Source: Dolomedes plantarius (Eukaryota > Arthropoda > Arachnida > Araneae > Dolomedidae). Taken from it: 64,000 nucleotides of DNA. The stretch covers positions 159,176,989-159,240,988 of the forward strand of contig OU015499.1 in NCBI GenBank assembly GCA_907164885.2. The letters are read 5' to 3'. This document shows positions 60,553 to 64,000 of this stretch, piece after piece (positions within the stretch are counted from its first letter, which is position 1; every line of letters starts with the position of its first letter). Below the pieces are notes generated by a model, which had not been told where the DNA came from, searched no databases, and was given only the letters and a program-made list of their open reading frames with translations. The translations under genes and the position numbers were made by a program.

Positions 60553-60798
60553 GTTCACATAGGAGTCTGTTGCGGAGCGTTAAAGTGTTGAAATATATTT
60601 AACCAATGACAAACCTCCAAACGATTAGCAATGAAATTTTTAACGCCTATGAAATGAAAAATAATTAGGGAAAACACTAAGGAGTAAGACAAGCATATGT
60701 AAAGAAAAAAGTTGTATTTACGATTGCGTTTTTAAAATAAAAAGAGAAAAGGATAGATGATGCAAATGAATAATTTGCAATTTAAATTAAGAAGTAAC
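60553..60798. other. Unassigned stretch, possible end of another element
   Basis: It begins GGGCCTGTTCACATAGGAGT, which looks like a DNA-transposon terminus, but no partner was found. CCTAACCTAAC near 60798 is too short to mean telomeric repeat. Confidence 0.35.
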
Positions 60799-60959
60799 CT
60801 AACCTAACAGCTTTTTGGCCAGTTCTTTACTATTCCTGGCTATTTCATCTATAATTAATTTTTTATCTAAATTATAAAACAAGTCTCTTTCTACATTAAT
60901 AAATGGGAGATAAGACATAGTAAGGTCTTGGCTGAAAGTAGACCTAATTCGATTTTTAA

Positions 60960-61112
60960 CGATTTTAAGTTTAGAATACACCTTTTAACAGGTGACTTGT
61001 GTACAAGGTATAGCTTGAACAAATTTTTAAGCTATATACAGGTTGCTAAATAGTCCAGATAGTGAGAGTTGGTAAACAGGAGAAAAGGTGCACAACAAAC
61101 ACTGAAAACATT
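60960..61112. repeat. Inverted partner of the 62-kb tandem duplication
   Basis: Its reverse complement, running from AATGTTTTCAGTGTTTGTTG to GTGTATTCTAAACTTAAAA, recurs at 62008-62160. It overlaps the hAT dimerisation-domain coding sequence, which indicates that this is the original location. Confidence 0.8.
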
Positions 61113-62007
61113 GTTTCTTGTCAGAGCAGTATCCATAAAGACCTTCTTCAGATTCAGATTCTAAATCGTCCTCTTCCCAGTTTTTTCAGCTTCATTCAGC
61201 TTGTCTTGTTTTTTTTCCTCTTCCATTTTCGTTCTCAATTTTTGCAGTTGTCATAAAACTTTTGTATTGATCTGCAACTGCTTCAATTCGATTAATTATC
61301 GACTTCTTTCAGTTTTACAAAGCTTAGAAATGCTGCAAAGGACATTCCTAGGAAAACTGTCAAGCTTTTCGATTTCATGAAATTTCTTTGGGTCTAATCA
61401 GGAACAATCTCTCAAAATTTTTTTGTTTGGATTCAATCTCTCTTCGATACTCGTCTTAACACAATCTAAAATATTGAAAAAGACCAATTTATAGTTTTGG
61501 ACAGTTGAGATTCCAGGAGCTTCGTCTTTTGATTTTTCACCAGGCATTACCTTTTCCATTGAGGTTCTTTTTTCATTGAAATCTACTTCCACATCTACAT
61601 CAATCTTGTAATCTTCTAAACTGCTATTAACTGTACTAGCATAATATTTTGTTTTTGAATACAGAACCTCAAAGTATTTATCATTCATTTTATCGCTTAC
61701 TTGTTGAAACAGCGTCTGCACCAAGTTCCAGGTGGTAGAATAGTCGATGATTTAACTTTGTAAATATTTTGAAACAGGAGATATAACCAGAAATAAATCT
61801 AGTAAAGCAATGGACATAAATTGGTTCTCAAATTTGGACCATTGACTGATGAAATTGCTTCACATGAAATTTGATTTTCTGTCAAAACTTCCAACTGATA
61901 TTTATTTTAAAACGGTAATAAAACTGAATAGCTTCCTTGGGCTATAGCTTCCACTTTCTTCACTTCTTAACAACTCTTCGTCAATAATCGAAGAAAGAAC
62001 TTTGTGT

Positions 62008-62365
62008 TTGCAATGTTTTCAGTGTTTGTTGTGCACCTTTTCTCCTGTTTACCAACTCTCACTATCTGGACTATTTAGCAACCTGTATATAGCTTAAAAA
62101 TTTGTTCAAGCTATACCTTGTACACAAGTCACCTGTTAAAGGGTGTATTCTAAACTTAAAACCTTGTGACTCTTATAGTCGATGTCTCTTATAGTCTATA
62201 TGTTTTCAGTGTTTGTTGTGCACCTTTTCTCCTGTTTACCAACTCTCACTATCTGGACTATTTAGCAACCTGTATATAGCTTAAAAATTTGTTCAAGCTA
62301 TACCTTGTACACAAGTCACCTGTTAAAGGGTGTATTCTAAACTTAAAACCTTGTGACTCTTATTT
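62008..62365. repeat. Tandem duplication of a ~165-bp hAT segment, inverted orientation
   Basis: Two near-identical units (about 62008-62180 and 62199-62363), each starting TGTTTTCAGTGTTTGTTGTG and ending AACCTTGTGACTCTTAT, are joined by ~20 bp containing GTCGATGTCTCTTATAGTC. Both lie inside the hAT pseudogene in the opposite orientation to the matching segment at 60960-61112. Confidence 0.85.
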
Positions 62366-64000
62366 TTTGCAACCTCTACAGTTTTTTTACGAGCAATATG
62401 TTTTCTTTTTGCTTCTCTTTCCCATATGGCCATTCTTTTGTAAGATGAGCTTATAAAAACTGCAGATTCTTCCACCAATCCAAATAAGTTTTCTGCGTGG
62501 AGCAACTTTTTTGTTGAATCAGCCACTACTAAGTTAAGTACGTGTCCCATACAGTGAGTGTAAATAAGATCTTCGTTTTCCTTTTCGAACTGATCTAACA
62601 GCCTTTCATATTTTTAGCTCCGTCAAATGAACACACAATAATATTTAATATTTCAATGCCACACTTGGCTAATTTTGATTGTATAAGTTCGTATAAAGCC
62701 AGTCCACTTGAATCATCAACTACTGTTACTTTTAAAAGTCTTTCATATATCTTTCCTTGAACGACATAGCGGACGCAAATTTCCAATTGGTCCATAATAG
62801 CTACATCTTGGGTACTATCTTCAATCACGCTGTATATTTTGCTACTGTGAAGGTCTTTCAAAATAATATTACGGCCAATCGAACAAATTACTTTCATTAG
62901 CATGTTGATAAAAAATTTTGACAAAAATGTCAACAGAGAGCCTCGTCCAATCGGTCCTTTAGTTAACTTTCCTGTAGTTTTTATTTTGTTCATTATTTCC
63001 ATTCTGTGCGTTTTGCTGTCAATACATTTTCTGACAGGATTTTGTAAAATGACACCATAATTTGCAACCAACATGACCAGGTCAAGAAAATTACCATGAT
63101 TTTCTATAGAGTCCAGTGTATAAGCCTCTTCTGCTTTATCACCTCTGTATGCAATGCCTTGCCTCCCAATAAACAAAACTATATCAATTTAATGTTGAAC
63201 AACCAATTATCTGGTGTGAACTTCTCTTTCTCGCTGTTTGTTTTGGTTACCAGTCAGAAGAGTTGAAATACCATGACCTTTGTTGCTTTGAAAAGCTGCC
63301 TTAACCATGAATTCCTGATAACGAGAATCTTCATGAATCTCAACGGATTTATAAATCTGTACGTCAGAGGTAAACCATCATAGGTGAATTTTCTTCATTT
63401 CCGATATTTTCACTGTACGTGACTCGTTTTGGATAGAGCTTCTTTGAGGAAAACTGTCCTGTATGCAAAACAATATGGCGGGTGAAATATAGACTTATAA
63501 ACTGTCGCATATGTAAGGCCTGATGAGAGGTAAACCATCACAAAGCTCTCCTAAAAAAATGGGGAAATTACCTGAAGAAAATTCACTTATGATGGTTTAC
63601 TTCTGACGTACTGAATATGCTTAGGAGAAACGTCATGCCCGGTTTTAAATGATAAATGTCTATTATCTTTACTCCCAAAGACCATAAAGTACACTTTGTT
63701 AAGCTGAATCGAATATGATAACCATTTTCTATGAATTTTTTCACCATTCGGCAAAAGTCGGTAACAAAGTTTTGAAGAGTCGATTGGCAGTTTAGTTTCT
63801 TTTCCTTCACAAACTTGAATTGGGTGCTTCTCCATAAAAGCCTTTTTAATTCCCAGAGGGTCATTTTCGTTGGGGCAGATGAAACATCCAAGTTGTTGGG
63901 TAACCGCATCAGGTGTCTTTTGGTGGGTTTCGTCATCATCATTTTCTGTGTCAGAGCTTGAATTAGTTCGGATTAGATTACATTTGAAGGACTAAAAATA

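Larger units (their letters stand above)
60799..63960 (-). pseudogene. TTF/ZMYM1-type hAT transposase, broken
   Basis: Read on the minus strand from 63960: a decayed TTF-type zinc-finger region (RKWLSYSIQLNKVYFMVFGS, 63587-63835), then GDKAEEAYTLDSIENHGNFL, YSVIEDSTQDVAIMDQLEIC (first catalytic region), VVDDSSGLALYELIQSKLAK, IIVCSFDGAKNMKG (second), MGHVLNLVVADSTKKLLHAE (CxxH-equivalent region), a middle part to 61398, and the dimerisation tail YSKLKIVKNRIRSTFSQDLT ... IARNSKELAKKLL at 60799-60981. Several frameshifts and stops break it, and its middle contains duplicated 3'-domain sequence in reverse (62008-62365). The left end reaches the window edge. Confidence 0.75.

Noticed and set aside
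60796..60808. AACCTAACCTAAC, like the arthropod TTAGG telomere repeat
   Set aside because: Only two units, internal position, no array.

Overview
This is an AT-rich animal (eukaryotic) genomic window made almost entirely of transposable elements and simple repeats. An arthropod, plausibly a chelicerate, is the best guess. The reasons are the mix of Tc1/mariner, pogo, hAT, piggyBac and Helitron-like debris, the very long (TA)n tracts, and a broken copy of a multicopy protein family that I recall from spider predictions. That recall is unverified, so the lineage is an inference. No prokaryotic gene, CRISPR array, rRNA or convincing tRNA is present.

Layout. 1-8.6 kb: the end of a pogo-like element, a decayed hAT remnant, two dispersed repeats and a 0.9-kb TIR element. 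8.8-13.6 kb: a broken hAT transposon, a hAT MITE with a perfect 8-bp target duplication, a truncated mariner ending in (TA)n, and a short ORF joining a MULE-like segment to a piggyBac tail. 14.2-18.3 kb: a Helitron-like element split by a Tc1 element (whose transposase seems to hold a 71-nt GT-AG intron) and by a probable solo LTR, followed by a DD36E Tc1 element. 20-26 kb: another Helitron-like copy, a C2H2 zinc-finger gene (642 aa, minus strand) and a DD41D mariner just upstream of it. 26-37 kb: a long-inverted-repeat element, a huge (TA)n tract split by a pogo-like element, and a Tigger-like MITE. 37.9-41.9 kb: a structurally complete Ty3/gypsy retrotransposon (minus strand) with near-identical 167/166-bp LTRs and a CTGTT target duplication. 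42-51 kb: an arthropod family fragment, Tc1 fragments, a second pogo-like element and five more full-length Helitron-like copies plus one 3' fragment, two of them joined directly head to tail. 52.9-54.5 kb: a second, decaying zinc-finger gene paralogous to the first. 56-60.6 kb: a nearly intact DD36E Tc1 and a broken R1/I-type LINE interrupted by a mariner. 60.8-64 kb: a broken TTF-type hAT transposase.

The only plausible host-type genes are the two C2H2 zinc-finger loci. They share a homologous 5' exon edge with a splice acceptor, so they look like a duplicated spliced gene rather than retrocopies. Everything else is mobile DNA in states from fresh (LTR element, DD36E copy at 56 kb) to fossil. 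The nesting gives a relative chronology in several places.
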